From positions 16,941 through 80,940 of the forward strand of contig CAMEOT010000013.1 of assembly GCA_945929965.1 (NCBI GenBank): a DNA stretch of 64,000 nucleotides, read 5' to 3'. How positions within the stretch are numbered: the stretch's first letter is position 1; each line of letters starts with the position of its first letter. Of the stretch, positions 55,696 through 64,000 are shown one piece after another. The DNA comes from an uncultured Lachnospiraceae bacterium. GTDB taxonomy: Bacteria > Bacillota > Clostridia > Lachnospirales > Lachnospiraceae. The position numbers and the translations under genes are program-made. A model generated the notes under the pieces. It was given only the letters and a program-made list of their open reading frames with translations. It was not told the DNA's origin and did no database searches.

Positions 55696-56394
55696 TTATT
55701 GACGATAAGAGGCTATGATAAAACGATATCCCTTGCCCCATACAGTTTCAATGTGATTAGACAGTTCATGGCTGCAATCTAATTTTTTGCGCAGTCTGCT
55801 TACATTCACCATAACTAAACGGCGATCGGCTTCCATATAAGTCCCCAATAGGGCATTGCCCAGTTCTTCAAAGGTAATATCCCGGTCGGGATGCTCCGCA
55901 AGATAGAGGAGAACCTCGTATTCCCGGTTAGCAAGTCCAAGATCCTCGCCCAGGAACAGCGCTTTGTGTGCCACCTTATCAATGGTAAGATTGCCGATGA
56001 CCAAAGTGTGATTATCGGATGCCGACTTCAACTGTCCCATACGCCGGAGAAGTATATCAATGCGGGCTTTCAGCTCTCGCAGACTGTATGGCTTTACAAT
56101 ATAATCATCGGCACCACTGGTGAGACCGGTGATCTTATCGTCTTCGCTGCTTTTTCCGGTAAGAAACAGAATGGGAGCAGAAGTGAAGGTGCGGAGTATG
56201 TGGCACACTTCATAACCGTTCCTGTCCGGCATCATAACATCCAGCAGAATACAATCCGGAGAACATTGCTTTGCCAGACGGATCCCCTGCTCTGCGGAGG
56301 ATGCGATCGATACGTCGAAGCCTTCGCCGGTCAGATATTTTTTATTGATTTCCAACACTTCACGATCATCATCTATCATCAGGATCACTGCCAT
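55696..56394 (-). CDS. OmpR-family response regulator
   Basis: 232 residues. The receiver domain has the acidic 'MIDDD', phospho-acceptor Asp52 in 'CILLDVMMPD', Thr79-type 'FLTGK' and 'VKPYSLREL'. A C-terminal winged helix follows ('LANREYEVLLYLAEHPDRDITFEELG', 'VNVSRLRKKL', 'VWGKGYRF'). Placed before the histidine kinase and next to the lasso cluster, it may regulate the cluster or the adjacent capsule genes. Targets are unknown. Confidence 0.92.
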   Translation of the reverse strand: MAVILMIDDDREVLEINKKYLTGEGFDVSIASSAEQGIRLAKQCSPDCILLDVMMPDRNGYEVCHILRTFTSAPILFLTGKSSEDDKITGLTSGADDYIVKPYSLRELKARIDILLRRMGQLKSASDNHTLVIGNLTIDKVAHKALFLGEDLGLANREYEVLLYLAEHPDRDITFEELGNALLGTYMEADRRLVMVNVSRLRKKLDCSHELSNHIETVWGKGYRFIIASYRQ

Positions 56395-56430
56395 GAAACA
56401 CCTCCTATGCCAATGTCTTACTATATCGTT

Positions 56431-56459
56431 ATTGTATCATTATCAGAGTAAAAAGTTAA
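56431..56459 (-). promoter_or_regulatory. Promoter of the two-component system
   Basis: Minus strand TTAACT (56459-56454), 17 bases, TACAAT (56436-56431), 37 bases before the regulator start. A separate plus-strand TATAAT (56508-56513) may serve the sugar transferase. Confidence 0.55.
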
Positions 56460-56563
56460 TATGTGGAATGAGAAAAGCTATCGCGCAACTTGATTTTGCC
56501 GTATTCTTATAATAAAATAAATTGATATGTTGGATGTGGAAGACTATGAGAGGAGACGGGGAA

Positions 56564-57964
56564 TTGAACAAGACAAATTCAGGGGCAAATACGAATACGA
56601 CCCAGATAATATTGGATATCTTTGTGCTTGTATGCGCATTTGGAATTACGTTTTTGATAAGGGGACAGCGGCTGGATGATCAGACACAGTTGCGACTGGA
56701 GGTTCTGACGGGAGTATTTTTGCTGCTTTATCTTCTTTCCAACAAAGAAGGATATCTATACAATGTAACAATGTTTTATTATCTGGACAGAGTGCACCGA
56801 AAGATTACGAAATCCTTCGTTGTTGCCATGCTGGTGACGGGGATCCTGCTGCAGTTTGTCGCTCCGGGACAGGAGGCAAGAGAATTCTTTATTATTTATC
56901 TGATCATGGCTTATCTGTTGATCAGTATAGAAATGATTTTTGGCAAACCGTTGATCAGAATGCTGGAAGAAGGCAGGGCACCCAGAACGGCATATGTGGG
57001 AAAAAAAGGAGAATTCAATAAATTCAGTTATTTTTTGGATAAAACATCCATACCGGTCAAAATGGTTGGTTATATTGCAATGAAGCGAGATGAGTATGAG
57101 GCGGATAAGGAAGAATATCTGGGATGTCTGGAAGAACTTGAGCAGCTGATCAGGGAGAATAATCTGGATCAGATATATATTATTCAGAAGCATGGGGAAG
57201 AACTGCGATTTACACAGCAATATGTAGATATCTGTATTGACATGGGAGTGACGGTACGCCTGGTGGTGGACTTTTATAAGAGAAGACGTGCCTATAGTTA
57301 TGTGAGTACCGTTGGCACCTATCCGGTCATTACGTATCATACCATCAGCCTGAACACTTATGAAATGGCTATAAAGCGACTTATGGATATTATTGGTGGT
57401 ATGGTGGGGATCCTTTTATTTTCCCCGGTTATGCTGGTGACGGCGGTTGCCATCAAACTGGATTCTCCGGGATCTGTGATCTTCAAACAGACCAGGGTGG
57501 GGCAGAACGGCAGAAATTTTAAAATCTATAAATTCCGCAGTATGTATATTGATGCGGAAGAGCGTAAAAAAGAACTGATGGCTCAAAACGAGATTGCCGG
57601 CGGTGTAATGTTTAAAATGAAGGACGATCCCCGGATCACAAAGGTAGGCAGGGTGATACGCAAGTTCAGTATTGATGAACTGCCACAATTTTTTAATGTA
57701 GTAGGCGGATCCATGAGTCTGGTAGGTACCAGACCGCCTACACTGGATGAAGTGGAAAAATATGAGAGAAAACAATGGCGTCGCATCAGTATCAAGCCGG
57801 GAATTACAGGAATGTGGCAGGTGAACGGACGAAGCAAGATAGATAATTTTGACGATATTGTTGAGATGGATGTGGAATACATTGACAACTGGTCACTTAT
57901 GTCTGACATCAAGATCATATTAAAAACGTTCATTGTTCTGCTGAAGCATGATGATGCCTATTAA
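56564..57964 (+). CDS. Priming sugar transferase for exopolysaccharide (WcaJ/CpsE type)
   Basis: 466 residues if begun at the TTG at 56564, which has AGGAGA 8 bases upstream; ATG at 56546 or 56534 are alternatives. It has four N-terminal membrane helices, a CoA-binding-like middle domain, and a C-terminal bacterial sugar transferase domain from about residue 270 ('KRLMDIIGGMVGILLFSPVML', 'FKQTRVGQNGRNFKIYKFRSMY', 'DELPQFFNVVGGSMSLVGTRPP'). It transfers the first sugar-phosphate to undecaprenyl phosphate and so starts the capsule repeat unit. It is separated from its operon by the lasso cluster. Confidence 0.9.
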   Translation: MNKTNSGANTNTTQIILDIFVLVCAFGITFLIRGQRLDDQTQLRLEVLTGVFLLLYLLSNKEGYLYNVTMFYYLDRVHRKITKSFVVAMLVTGILLQFVAPGQEAREFFIIYLIMAYLLISIEMIFGKPLIRMLEEGRAPRTAYVGKKGEFNKFSYFLDKTSIPVKMVGYIAMKRDEYEADKEEYLGCLEELEQLIRENNLDQIYIIQKHGEELRFTQQYVDICIDMGVTVRLVVDFYKRRRAYSYVSTVGTYPVITYHTISLNTYEMAIKRLMDIIGGMVGILLFSPVMLVTAVAIKLDSPGSVIFKQTRVGQNGRNFKIYKFRSMYIDAEERKKELMAQNEIAGGVMFKMKDDPRITKVGRVIRKFSIDELPQFFNVVGGSMSLVGTRPPTLDEVEKYERKQWRRISIKPGITGMWQVNGRSKIDNFDDIVEMDVEYIDNWSLMSDIKIILKTFIVLLKHDDAY

Positions 57965-58111
57965 AGTAATGAAATATGTATAGATAATAACAAAACAGCA
58001 TAAAATATTTTTCTCAAAAGATGAACCTTTTTGGTGTGAAAGGACGTCTTAAACTGTTAGAGAGATCAGAACTCGGGGAGAATACTGATTCTCGGAAAGA
58101 CAGGGGAAAAT

Positions 58112-58360
58112 ATGAAGAGAGATTATGCGGAGATAAACTGGTTCGGCGTGGTGGCTGCTGGCACTCTGATCGTAACCGGTGTGATCATTGAGCCTCTTTT
58201 GGCTGTTCTGGGATTGCTGATGCTGAGTGTGGATGTTATAATCAGAGCTGTTGAACCTATGCAATATGTGCAGGGACATAAAGAACATAAGAAAGAAAAG
58301 GAAGGCAAGGCATTCTATGAAAGTCTTAGTAACAGGCGTAAAGGGCCAGTTGGGATATGA
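58112..58360 (+). CDS. Small membrane protein overlapping rfbD
   Basis: 82 residues with two hydrophobic segments (about 10-28 and 31-45) and a basic tail. GGGG precedes the ATG. The last 44 bases overlap the rfbD start in another frame. No family recognised. The hydrophobic pattern and ribosome binding site argue for a real gene, but the overlap leaves doubt about its exact 3' end. Confidence 0.55.
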   Translation: MKRDYAEINWFGVVAAGTLIVTGVIIEPLLAVLGLLMLSVDVIIRAVEPMQYVQGHKEHKKEKEGKAFYESLSNRRKGPVGI

Positions 58361-59159
58361 TGTGGTAAATGAACTTACAAAGCGCGGCATTGAGGCGGTC
58401 GGCGTGGATATTCAGGACATGGATATCACGGATGCTGCCAGCGTGGAAAAAGTGGTCGGTGAGGCAGCACCGGATGCTGTGATTCACTGCGCAGCCTACA
58501 CTGCAGTGGATGCGGCGGAAGACAACGTGGAGCTCTGCCGTAGGGTCAATGCGGACGGTACACAGAATATTGCCAATGTCTGCAAGAAGTTGAACTGCAA
58601 GATGATCTATATCAGTACCGATTATGTATTTGACGGCAAGGGTACCAGAGCCTGGGAGCCCGATGACGAGTGTCATCCTCTGAACGTATACGGACAGACC
58701 AAATACGAGGGTGAGCTGGCAGTGCAGAATACACTGGAGAAGTATTTTATCGTAAGAATCTCCTGGGTATTCGGTGTGAACGGTAAGAATTTCATCAAGA
58801 CCATGCTGAATCTGGGTAAGACCCATGATCATTTGACAGTAGTGAATGACCAGTTCGGCTCTCCTACTTATACTTATGATCTGGCAAGGCTTCTGGTGGA
58901 CATGGTGCTGACCGACAAATACGGCATTTATCATGCGACCAATGAAGGCATCTGCAACTGGTATGAGTTCGCCTGCGAGATCTTCCGCCAGGCGGGAATG
59001 AATGTGGATGTGGCTCCCGTACCTGCGTCCGAGTATCCCACGAAGGCAAAGAGACCGGAGAACAGCCGCATGAGCAAGGAGAAACTCACAGAGAACGGTT
59101 TTGAGAGACTTCCCTCCTGGCAGGATGCTTTGGAACGCTATCTGCCGCAGGTACAGTAG
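58317..59159 (+). CDS. rfbD: dTDP-4-dehydrorhamnose reductase
   Basis: 280 residues from the ATG at 58317 ('MKVLVTGVKGQLGYDVV'). NAD(P)-binding GxxGxxG is at about residues 7-13. The SDR motif is at 'YISTDYVFDGKG...YGQTKYEGE', with Tyr and Lys near residues 125-129. It makes dTDP-L-rhamnose, the last step of the rmlABCD route; rmlABC are not in the window. Probably supplies rhamnose to the capsule above. The terminator at 59214 follows. Confidence 0.93.
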   Translation: MKVLVTGVKGQLGYDVVNELTKRGIEAVGVDIQDMDITDAASVEKVVGEAAPDAVIHCAAYTAVDAAEDNVELCRRVNADGTQNIANVCKKLNCKMIYISTDYVFDGKGTRAWEPDDECHPLNVYGQTKYEGELAVQNTLEKYFIVRISWVFGVNGKNFIKTMLNLGKTHDHLTVVNDQFGSPTYTYDLARLLVDMVLTDKYGIYHATNEGICNWYEFACEIFRQAGMNVDVAPVPASEYPTKAKRPENSRMSKEKLTENGFERLPSWQDALERYLPQVQ

Positions 59160-59213
59160 CGGTTCCTTTATAAGCAGACCTTGTATAAGGGAAATTTATG
59201 GGAAATACTTCAT

Positions 59214-59249
59214 GGAGCGGTATCGGAAACGGTACTGCTCCTCTTTTGG
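59214..59249 (+). terminator. Terminator after rfbD
   Basis: 12-bp stem (GGAGCGGTATCG 59214-59225 / CGGTACTGCTCC 59230-59241, two G-U pairs) with a GAAA tetraloop, then TCTTTTGG. Confidence 0.8.
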
Positions 59250-59303
59250 TTATAATAATATGAAGAAGTCGTGAAAAACCCTGTAAATTTCACGAAAAAC
59301 CAG

Positions 59304-59332
59304 TTGACAACGGAAGTTGGAACAAGTATACT
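59304..59332 (+). promoter_or_regulatory. Promoter of the str operon (rpsL-rpsG-fusA)
   Basis: Consensus TTGACA (59304-59309), 17-base spacer, TATACT (59327-59332). Confidence 0.88.
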
Positions 59333-59391
59333 ATTAAAGCGTGCCAGAAAAGGTGCGTCTATTATACTATTTAAGAAAGAGGTGAAACAGA

Positions 59392-59814
59392 ATGCCAACA
59401 TTTAACCAGTTAGTAAGAAAAGGACGTCAGACTGCTGTAAAGAAGTCTACTGCACCTGCTCTCCAGAAAGGATACAACTCCCTTCACAAGAAAGCAACAG
59501 ACGTTTCTGCTCCCCAGAAGCGTGGTGTATGTACCGCTGTTAAGACAGCAACTCCTAAAAAGCCTAACTCTGCTCTTAGAAAGATCGCCAGAGTACGTCT
59601 TTCCAACGGAATCGAAGTTACCAGCTACATTCCCGGTGAAGGTCACAATCTGCAGGAGCACAGCGTTGTTTTGATCCGTGGTGGTCGTGTTAAGGACCTG
59701 CCCGGTACCAGATACCACATCATCCGTGGTACCCTTGATACCGCCGGTGTCGCTAACAGAAAACAGGCTCGTTCCAAGTACGGCGCTAAGAGACCTAAGG
59801 ATGCTAAGAAATAA
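59392..59814 (+). CDS. rpsL: 30S ribosomal protein S12
   Basis: 140 residues. Conserved '[11 protein letters not shown]', '[19 protein letters not shown]' (near 55-73, with the sensitive-type Lys of the PKKPNS loop) and '[17 protein letters not shown]' near 100. A central protein of the decoding site. Opens the str operon after its own promoter; GAGGTGAAACAG precedes the ATG. Confidence 0.97.
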   Translation: MPTFNQLVRKGRQTAVKKSTAPALQKGYNSLHKKATDVSAPQKRGVCTAVKTATPKKPNSALRKIARVRLSNGIEVTSYIPGEGHNLQEHSVVLIRGGRVKDLPGTRYHIIRGTLDTAGVANRKQARSKYGAKRPKDAKK

Positions 59815-59836
59815 GTAGTATCCAAGGCGTTTTGAA

Positions 59837-59897
59837 CGTCGGATGATAAGTCCGATGAAAATCCGCGAGGATTTTTGGAGATGTCGATGAGACATCT
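59837..59897 (+). ncRNA. Three consecutive stem-loops between rpsL and rpsG
   Basis: Three 7-bp hairpins in a row: CGTCGGA/TCCGATG (59837-59843 / 59851-59857), AAAATCC-GCGA-GGATTTT (59858-59875, GNRA loop) and AGATGTC/GACATCT (59879-59885 / 59891-59897). They lie in a 214-base gap where a regulatory mRNA structure for S7 is plausible (as known in the E. coli str operon). No known family is assigned. Confidence 0.5.
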
Positions 59898-59998
59898 TTG
59901 TACCACAAAAACGAAACTAAGAAAAGTGTTGGAATTCTGTGATACAGATATAACAGCGCGAACACTTGGGGAAACACATGTGAGTACCTATGATCTAA

Positions 59999-60499
<501 letters not shown>

Positions 60500-60514
60500 T
60501 AGGAGGGAAAAATC

Positions 60515-62677
60515 TTGGCTGGAAGAGAATATCCGTTAGAGAGAACCAGAAATATCGGAATTATGGCTCATATCGATGCCGGTAAGACCACTACTACCGA
60601 GCGTATCCTGTATTACACAGGTGTTAACTATAAGATCGGTGATACTCACGAAGGTACTGCTACCATGGACTGGATGGAGCAGGAACAGGAGAGAGGTATT
60701 ACCATCACCTCTGCTGCTACTACCTGTCACTGGACTCTTGAGAAAGAGACCAAGCCCGCACCCGGTGCTCTGGAGCATCGTATCAATATCATTGATACCC
60801 CGGGTCACGTAGACTTCACCGTTGAGGTTGAGCGTTCCCTTCGTGTACTGGATGGCGCTGTCGGCGTCTTCTGTGCAAAGGGTGGTGTAGAGCCTCAGTC
60901 CGAGAACGTATGGCGTCAGGCTGACACCTACAATGTACCTCGTATGGCATTCATCAACAAGATGGATATCCTGGGTGCTAATTTCTACGCAGCAGTAGAT
61001 CAGATCCGTACCAGACTTGGTAAGAACGCTATCTGCCTTCAGTTGCCTATCGGTAAGGAAGATGAGTTCAAGGGAATCATTGATCTGTTCGAGATGAAGG
61101 CTTACATCTACAACGATGAGAAGGGTGATGACATCACTGTTACCGATGATCTTGGAGATATGGCTGATGAGGCTGCTTTATATCATGATGAGCTCATTGA
61201 AAAGGTTTGTGAGCTGGATGATGATCTGACAATGATGTATCTGGAAGGTGAAATTCCTTCTGTTGAAGAGATGAAGGCTGCTTTGAGAAAAGCTACTTGT
61301 GAGTGCAGAGCCGTTCCTGTATGCTGCGGTACTGCTTACAGAAATAAGGGCGTTCAGAAGCTCCTGGATGCTATTATCGAGTATATGCCTTCTCCTCTGG
61401 ATGTGCCGGCTATTAAGGGTGTTGACTTTGACGGTAATGAAGTAGAGAGAAAGTCCTCTGATGAAGAGCCTTTCGCTGCACTTGCATTCAAGATCATGAC
61501 TGACCCGTTCGTAGGTAAGCTCGCTTACTTCCGTGTATATTCCGGTACGCTGAATTCCGGTTCTTATGTACTCAATGCTACTAAGGACAAGAAGGAACGT
61601 GTAGGACGTATCCTGCAGATGCATGCGAACAAGCGTGCAGAGTTGGAAAAGGTTTACTCCGGTGATATCGCAGCAGCAGTTGGATTCAAGTTCACCACTA
61701 CCGGTGATACCATCTGTGATGAGCAGCACCCTGTAATCCTGGAGTCCATGGAGTTCCCTGAGCCCGTTATCGAGCTGGCTATCGAGCCTAAGACCAAAGC
61801 TGGTCAGGGTAAGATGGGTGAGGCTCTTGCAAAACTGGCAGAAGAAGATCCTACTTTCCGTGCTCATACCAACCAGGAGACCGGTCAGACCATTATCGCC
61901 GGCATGGGTGAGTTACATCTGGAGATCATCGTTGACCGTCTGCTTCGTGAGTTCCATGTAGAAGCTAACGTAGGTGCTCCTCAGGTTGCTTACAAGGAGA
62001 CCTTCACCAAGGCTGTTGACCAGGAATACAAATACGCAAAACAGTCCGGTGGACGTGGACAGTATGGTCATTGTAAAGTTAAGTTCGAGCCCTTGGAGGC
62101 TAACTGTGAGAAGTTTGACTATGATCCTAAGGCAAACATTCTGATCAACGATCCTCCTACCCTGTTATTCGAATCTACCGTTGTCGGTGGTGCAATTCCT
62201 AAGGAATACATCCCTGCAATCGGTGAAGGTATTCAGGAAGCAGCAAGAGCTGGTATCCTGGGTGGATTCCCTGTGTTGGGTGTTCATGCGAACGTATATG
62301 ATGGATCCTATCATGAGGTCGACTCCTCCGAGATGGCATTCCACATTGCAGGTTCCATGGCATTTAAGGAAGCAATGCAGAAGGCAGCTCCTGTACTGCT
62401 CGAGCCGATCATGAAGGTTGAGGTTACCATGCCTGAGGAATACATGGGCGATGTAATCGGTGATCTGAACTCCCGTCGTGGTCGTGTAGAAGGTATGGAA
62501 GATATCGGCGGTGGTAAGATGGTTAAAGCATACGTACCCCTTGCTGAGATGTTCGGTTACTCCACAGACCTGCGTTCCAAGACTCAGGGTCGTGGTAACT
62601 ACTCCATGTTCTTCGAAAAGTATGAGCCCGTTCCCAAGAACGTTCAGGAAAAGGTTCTTGCTGCAAAAGCAAAATAA
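60515..62677 (+). CDS. fusA: Elongation factor G
   Basis: 720 residues with a TTG start at 60515, 8 bases after AGGAGGGAAAA. G1 '[16 protein letters not shown]', G2 '[11 protein letters not shown]', G3 'DTPGHVDF', G4 'NKMD' are all present, with domains II-V following ('[15 protein letters not shown]' in domain IV). It translocates tRNA/mRNA on the ribosome. The somewhat long switch region near residue 75 ('[15 protein letters not shown]') is an insertion relative to many EF-G. Confidence 0.97.
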   Translation: MAGREYPLERTRNIGIMAHIDAGKTTTTERILYYTGVNYKIGDTHEGTATMDWMEQEQERGITITSAATTCHWTLEKETKPAPGALEHRINIIDTPGHVDFTVEVERSLRVLDGAVGVFCAKGGVEPQSENVWRQADTYNVPRMAFINKMDILGANFYAAVDQIRTRLGKNAICLQLPIGKEDEFKGIIDLFEMKAYIYNDEKGDDITVTDDLGDMADEAALYHDELIEKVCELDDDLTMMYLEGEIPSVEEMKAALRKATCECRAVPVCCGTAYRNKGVQKLLDAIIEYMPSPLDVPAIKGVDFDGNEVERKSSDEEPFAALAFKIMTDPFVGKLAYFRVYSGTLNSGSYVLNATKDKKERVGRILQMHANKRAELEKVYSGDIAAAVGFKFTTTGDTICDEQHPVILESMEFPEPVIELAIEPKTKAGQGKMGEALAKLAEEDPTFRAHTNQETGQTIIAGMGELHLEIIVDRLLREFHVEANVGAPQVAYKETFTKAVDQEYKYAKQSGGRGQYGHCKVKFEPLEANCEKFDYDPKANILINDPPTLLFESTVVGGAIPKEYIPAIGEGIQEAARAGILGGFPVLGVHANVYDGSYHEVDSSEMAFHIAGSMAFKEAMQKAAPVLLEPIMKVEVTMPEEYMGDVIGDLNSRRGRVEGMEDIGGGKMVKAYVPLAEMFGYSTDLRSKTQGRGNYSMFFEKYEPVPKNVQEKVLAAKAK

Positions 62678-62696
62678 GTATTAAATCAATAAAATG

Positions 62697-62741
62697 ACTT
62701 GAAAAACCTCTGATTATTTAATATAATCAGAGGTAGCAAGT
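62697..62741 (+). promoter_or_regulatory. Inverted repeat in the fusA-tuf gap
   Basis: 11-bp arms CCTCTGATTAT (62707-62717) / ATAATCAGAGG (62723-62733), flanked by ACTTG and CAAGT that could extend the stem. No T-run follows directly, so it is probably a processing or stability element rather than a terminator. Confidence 0.45.
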
Positions 62742-62793
62742 TAAAAAAATAAAACTACGAAACTGTTTAATTATTTTAAGGAGGACTTAAATA

Positions 62794-63981
62794 ATGGCTA
62801 AAGCTAAATTTGACAGAACAAAGCCCCATTGTAACATTGGTACCATCGGTCACGTTGACCATGGTAAAACTACTCTGACCGCAGCAATCTCCAAGGTTCT
62901 TTCCGAGAGAGTACCTGGTAACGAGAAGGTTGACTTCGATAACATCGATAAGGCTCCCGAAGAGAGAGAGCGTGGTATTACTATTTCTACCGCTCACATC
63001 GAGTACCAGACCGAGAAGAGACACTATGCACACGTTGACTGCCCGGGCCATGCTGACTACGTTAAGAACATGATCACCGGTGCTGCACAGATGGATGGTG
63101 CTATCCTCGTTGTAGCTGCTACTGATGGTGTTATGGCTCAGACCAAGGAGCACATCCTTCTGTCTCGTCAGGTAGGCGTTCCTTACATCATCGTATTCCT
63201 GAACAAGTGTGATATGGTTGACGATCCCGAGCTGATCGAGCTGGTTGAGATGGAAGTAACCGAGCAGCTGGAAGAGTACGACTTCAATGACTGCCCTATC
63301 ATCAAGGGTTCCGCTCTGAAGGCTCTGGAAGATCCCAGCAGCGAGTGGGGCGACAAGATCATGGAACTGATGGATACTGTAGATTCTTATATTCCTGATC
63401 CTCAGCGTGATACTGATAAGCCTTTCCTGATGCCCGTCGAGGACGTATTCACCATTACCGGTCGTGGTACCGTTGCTACCGGTCGTGTAGAGCGTGGTGT
63501 TCTGCATCTGAATGATGAAGTTGAAATCGTTGGTATCAAGGAAGAGACCAAGAAGACTGTTGTAACCGGTATCGAAATGTTCCGTAAGATGCTGGATGAG
63601 GCACAGGCTGGTGATAACATCGGTGCTCTGCTTCGTGGTATCCAGAGAACTGAAATCGAAAGAGGACAGGTTCTGGCTAAGCCCGGTACTGTTACCTGCC
63701 ACAGAAAGTTTACCGCTCAGGTATACGTTCTGACCAAGGATGAGGGTGGACGTCATACTCCTTTCTTCAACAACTATCGTCCTCAGTTCTACTTCAGAAC
63801 CACCGACGTTACCGGCGTTTGCGAACTGCCCGCTGGTGTTGAGATGTGTATGCCTGGTGATAACGTAGAGATGACCATCGAACTGATCCATCCTATCGCT
63901 ATGGAGCAGGGTCTTACTTTCGCTATCCGTGAAGGTGGACGTACTGTAGGTTCTGGTAGAGTTGCTACTATCGTTGAATAA
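62794..63981 (+). CDS. tuf: Elongation factor Tu
   Basis: 395 residues, complete. G1 '[14 protein letters not shown]', G2 '[12 protein letters not shown]', G3 '[12 protein letters not shown]', G4 'NKCD', G5 'GSALKAL'. It carries aminoacyl-tRNA to the ribosome. AAGGAGGACTTAAATA precedes the ATG. It is separated from fusA by 116 bases with the inverted repeat above. Confidence 0.98.
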   Translation: MAKAKFDRTKPHCNIGTIGHVDHGKTTLTAAISKVLSERVPGNEKVDFDNIDKAPEERERGITISTAHIEYQTEKRHYAHVDCPGHADYVKNMITGAAQMDGAILVVAATDGVMAQTKEHILLSRQVGVPYIIVFLNKCDMVDDPELIELVEMEVTEQLEEYDFNDCPIIKGSALKALEDPSSEWGDKIMELMDTVDSYIPDPQRDTDKPFLMPVEDVFTITGRGTVATGRVERGVLHLNDEVEIVGIKEETKKTVVTGIEMFRKMLDEAQAGDNIGALLRGIQRTEIERGQVLAKPGTVTCHRKFTAQVYVLTKDEGGRHTPFFNNYRPQFYFRTTDVTGVCELPAGVEMCMPGDNVEMTIELIHPIAMEQGLTFAIREGGRTVGSGRVATIVE

Positions 63982-64000
63982 TTTCAATTGATAGTGTCAC

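Noticed and set aside
18316..59303. Mobile element carrying the accessory block
   Set aside because: No transposase, integrase, tRNA gene or terminal repeats were seen within or at the edges.
62776..63987. 403-residue open frame on the minus strand
   Set aside because: Exact antisense shadow of tuf; low-complexity, Ser/Thr/Leu-rich translation and no ribosome binding site. It reflects codon bias of a highly expressed gene.

Overview
The window looks like a chromosomal segment of a gut-type Lachnospiraceae bacterium (Firmicutes, Clostridia). This rests on the gene order rpmG-secE-nusG-rplKA-(rubrerythrin)-rplJL-rpoBC, an L10 leader of the Firmicutes kind, strong AGGAGG ribosome binding sites, sigma-A promoters (TTGACA / 17 bp / TATAAT), a rubrerythrin, a VanZ-like protein and C-terminal membrane-anchored coiled-coil surface proteins. 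The genus cannot be fixed from sequence reading alone.

Layout. 1-4.2 kb: housekeeping operon (membrane export protein, SAM methyltransferase, hslO, nadE). 4.3-6.0 kb: a small HTH regulator and, convergent to it, an orphan FliD-like protein. 6.1-18.3 kb: the transcription/translation block rpmG, secE, nusG, rplK, rplA, rubrerythrin, rplJ, rplL, rpoB, rpoC, with readable promoters, an L10 leader and terminators. The expected continuation (rpsL, rpsG, fusA, tuf) starts only at 59.3 kb; about 41 kb of accessory DNA lies between rpoC and rpsL.

The accessory block has four parts. (a) 18.4-24.1 kb, minus strand: a nine-gene operon with a degenerate GGDEF protein, an ECF sigma factor, a membrane protein, a transglutaminase-like lipoprotein, a GspF/PilC-type platform protein and four pilin-like membrane proteins, with no assembly ATPase. 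(b) 24.2-28.1 kb, plus strand: a large coiled-coil/MucBP-like surface protein flanked by two small membrane proteins. (c) 28.2-43.7 kb, plus strand: an exopolysaccharide/capsule operon (Alg14/Alg13-like pair, Wzz-BY-kinase fusion, CpsB-type phosphatase, several glycosyltransferases, a Wzy-like polymerase, VanZ, a CotH-like protein, a Wzx flippase and a GT2-pyruvyltransferase fusion). Its priming sugar transferase (56.6 kb) and rfbD (58.3 kb) lie on the far side of part (d). (d) 43.7-56.4 kb: a lasso-peptide (paeninodin/pseudomycoidin-like) RiPP cluster. It has a nucleotidyltransferase, a B2 leader peptidase, a B1/PqqD recognition element and an ABC exporter on the plus strand, continuous with the capsule operon. 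On the minus strand are two asparagine-synthetase-like cyclases, two different precursor peptides, one HPr-kinase-like kinase and a glycosyltransferase. A second kinase is divergent, and a soluble two-component system follows.

The most interesting part is (d): two dissimilar lasso precursors with unusually long predicted cores, two cyclases and two C-terminal kinases share one peptidase, one recognition element and one exporter, all embedded in a capsule locus. From the pseudomycoidin and paeninodin precedents, the products may be phosphorylated and perhaps glycosylated at the C-terminus. Product structures and function are inference.
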